Shown one piece after another: positions 62,924 through 64,000 of a stretch of DNA of 64,000 bases. The number at the start of each line of letters is the position of its first letter. The stretch's first letter is position 1. The position numbers and the translations under genes are program-made. Origin of the DNA: Vagococcus zengguangii (GTDB lineage Bacteria > Bacillota > Bacilli > Lactobacillales > Vagococcaceae). The notes under the pieces were generated by a model. The model was not told the origin of the DNA. It saw nothing but the letters and a program-made list of their open reading frames with translations, and made no database searches. Where the stretch lies: contig NZ_CP039712.1 in NCBI RefSeq assembly GCF_005145005.1, positions 651,001 through 715,000 of the forward strand, given 5' to 3'.

Positions 62924-62926
62924 GTG

Positions 62927-64000
62927 TTAGACAGGTTTAGATTTTAATTGTTCAACTTTCTTTTGCTCAGGCGTTACATATAGTGTGCGCTGATTTTCAT
63001 AAATAACAAAGCCTGGTTTAGCACCGTTTGGTTTGTGGACAAACTTAGCAGCGACATAGTCAACAGGGACTTGGCTAGATAAACGATACTTAGAATGATA
63101 GGCAGCTAATATAGCGGCTTCTTCTAGTGTTTCATCGCTAGGTTGACTTGATTTAATAATGACGTGTGAACCAGGAATATCTTTAGCGTGCAACCAAATA
63201 TCGGTTTTATTAGCGATTTTAAATGTTAGTTGATCGTTTTGTAAGTTGTTTTTACCAACTAAAATTTCGGTACCGTCGTGACTCCAAAAGACATCTGGTT
63301 TAGAAGGTTTTACTTTTTTTGTTTGTTTCTGACGATTTTTAATATAACCGGCAGCCACTAATTCTTCCCGAATAACGTTAATATCACTTGGAGAAGCTAG
63401 ATCTAACTGGCTAATGAGTGAATCAAGATATAGTTGTTCTTGTTTGGCTAGTTCTAATTGTTCTTGAATTTGCTCAGCACCATTTTTTAGTTTGTTATAA
63501 CGTTTATAATATTTTTGTGCATTTTGAGAAGGGGATAATTGTGGGTCTAAAGCAATTTCTAAAGGCTCATTACTGTAGTAATTGTTCAAAGTGATGGTAG
63601 ACATCCCATTCGTTAATAAATGCAAGTATGACGTTAGTAGTTCACCTTTAATGCGATAATTATCAGCCTTTTCAGTTGCTTGTAGTTCTTTGGTTAGAAT
63701 CGTAATCTTTTTCTTATTACGCTTCATTTCAGCCGCCATTTTTTTGATTAATTCGCCGGCTTGTTGTTTGACACGGTCGCGCTCCGCTTTTCCAAAATAA
63801 AAAGCATCTAACAGTTCGCTTAATGAGTTGAATTTTTGACCGTCAGTTTCTAGATAGTTAAACGTTGTGGCGCTGAAATATTCTTTATTATCTACTCGAT
63901 ACCACGTCGCATTCACGGGGCTAGAAATAAATTGTTCCCAAGCCTTTAGTTTTTCATTTGGTCGTTGCATTAGTTGATAGATAACTTCACTAGCCGTGTC
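62927..64000 (-). CDS. rqcH: RqcH/FbpA NFACT protein (5' end outside window)
   Basis: C-terminal 357 residues of a protein normally about 560-570 long; the frame stays open to the window edge, and the ATG at 63970 is internal. Visible parts: helix-hairpin and long coiled-coil arm (DRVKQQAGELIKKMAAEMKR, KITILTKELQATEKA), then the NFACT-R domain (FWSHDGTEILVGKNNLQND, KTDIWLHAKDIPGSHVIIKS, YEEN-free end PGFVIYENQRTLYV). RqcH binds stalled 50S-peptidyl-tRNA and adds alanine tails for degradation; older names call it fibronectin-binding protein. Convergent with liaZ. Confidence 0.93.
   Translation of the reverse strand, partial: DTASEVIYQLMQRPNEKLKAWEQFISSPVNATWYRVDNKEYFSATTFNYLETDGQKFNSLSELLDAFYFGKAERDRVKQQAGELIKKMAAEMKRNKKKITILTKELQATEKADNYRIKGELLTSYLHLLTNGMSTITLNNYYSNEPLEIALDPQLSPSQNAQKYYKRYNKLKNGAEQIQEQLELAKQEQLYLDSLISQLDLASPSDINVIREELVAAGYIKNRQKQTKKVKPSKPDVFWSHDGTEILVGKNNLQNDQLTFKIANKTDIWLHAKDIPGSHVIIKSSQPSDETLEEAAILAAYHSKYRLSSQVPVDYVAAKFVHKPNGAKPGFVIYENQRTLYVTPEQKKVEQLKSKPV

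Noticed and set aside
63970-64000. ATG at 63970 as start of rqcH
   Set aside because: Codons upstream to the window edge are open and the protein lacks its N-terminal NFACT domain, so the gene continues outside the window.

Overview
This is chromosomal DNA of a low-GC Gram-positive bacterium of the Lactobacillales, most likely an Enterococcaceae member close to Vagococcus or Enterococcus. The support is AT-rich third codon positions, strong AGGAGG-type ribosome binding sites, Bacillus-like gene strings (ylaN-ftsW-pyc; ylbF-ylbG-rsmD-coaD-sepM; polA-mutM-coaE-nrdR-dnaB-dnaI), an LPXTG-anchored protein, a fused RNase PH/RdgB protein, and both a LiaFSR system and a LiaXYZ-type operon as described in Enterococcus faecalis. 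The window is almost entirely core genome. I see no insertion sequence, prophage, CRISPR array or rRNA.

Layout. 1-7 kb: 3' part of rpoB, then rpoC. 7-11 kb: universal stress protein, stand-alone B3/B4-domain protein, tRNA-Thr(GGU), an acetyltransferase, mltG, greA. 11-14.4 kb: liaF-liaS-liaR and ktrA. 14.5-16.4 kb: yneR-like gene, a DUF1189 membrane protein, sodA. 16.5-25.6 kb: ylaN, ftsW, pyc, a CAP-domain protein, ylbF, ylbG, rsmD, coaD, sepM. 25.7-32.2 kb: recD2, a DUF805 protein, a charged low-complexity protein of unknown function, murC, a Bax-inhibitor-1 protein. 32.3-40.5 kb: polA, mutM, coaE, nrdR, dnaB, dnaI, yceD, rpmF. 40.6-44.5 kb: gnd and a CovRS/ArlRS-like two-component system. 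44.5-46.9 kb, minus strand: an acetyltransferase, an M-box riboswitch followed by a 38-codon ORF, yidC, acyP. 47-52.6 kb: an rRNA/tRNA methyltransferase, an HD protein, an HxlR regulator, and a T-box-controlled pheST operon. 52.7-58.8 kb: a CofE-like ligase, an LPQTG-anchored alpha/beta hydrolase, murI, an rph-rdgB fusion, a YfcE-type phosphoesterase. 58.9-64 kb: cbpB, sdpI-sdpR, liaX-liaY-liaZ, and the 3' part of rqcH.

How it fits together. Much of the window serves the cell envelope: MltG, FtsW, MurC, MurI and YidC build it, and LiaFSR plus LiaXYZ probably sense and respond to envelope damage. Genome maintenance is concentrated in recD2 and polA-mutM-coaE-nrdR-dnaB-dnaI. Three proteins (KtrA, pyruvate carboxylase, CbpB) belong to families linked to cyclic di-AMP signalling. 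Regulatory RNA is conspicuous: a Phe T-box, an M-box and many clean intrinsic terminators.

The strongest candidate for something undescribed is the M-box riboswitch at 45295-45467. It has its own promoter and a downstream terminator, but it leads to a 38-residue ORF with an excellent ribosome binding site rather than to a recognisable magnesium transporter. Secondary leads are the long hairpin between polA and mutM, the charged protein upstream of murC, the CofE-like ligase in a lineage not known to make F420, and a toxinless sdpRI pair with a near-textbook operator.
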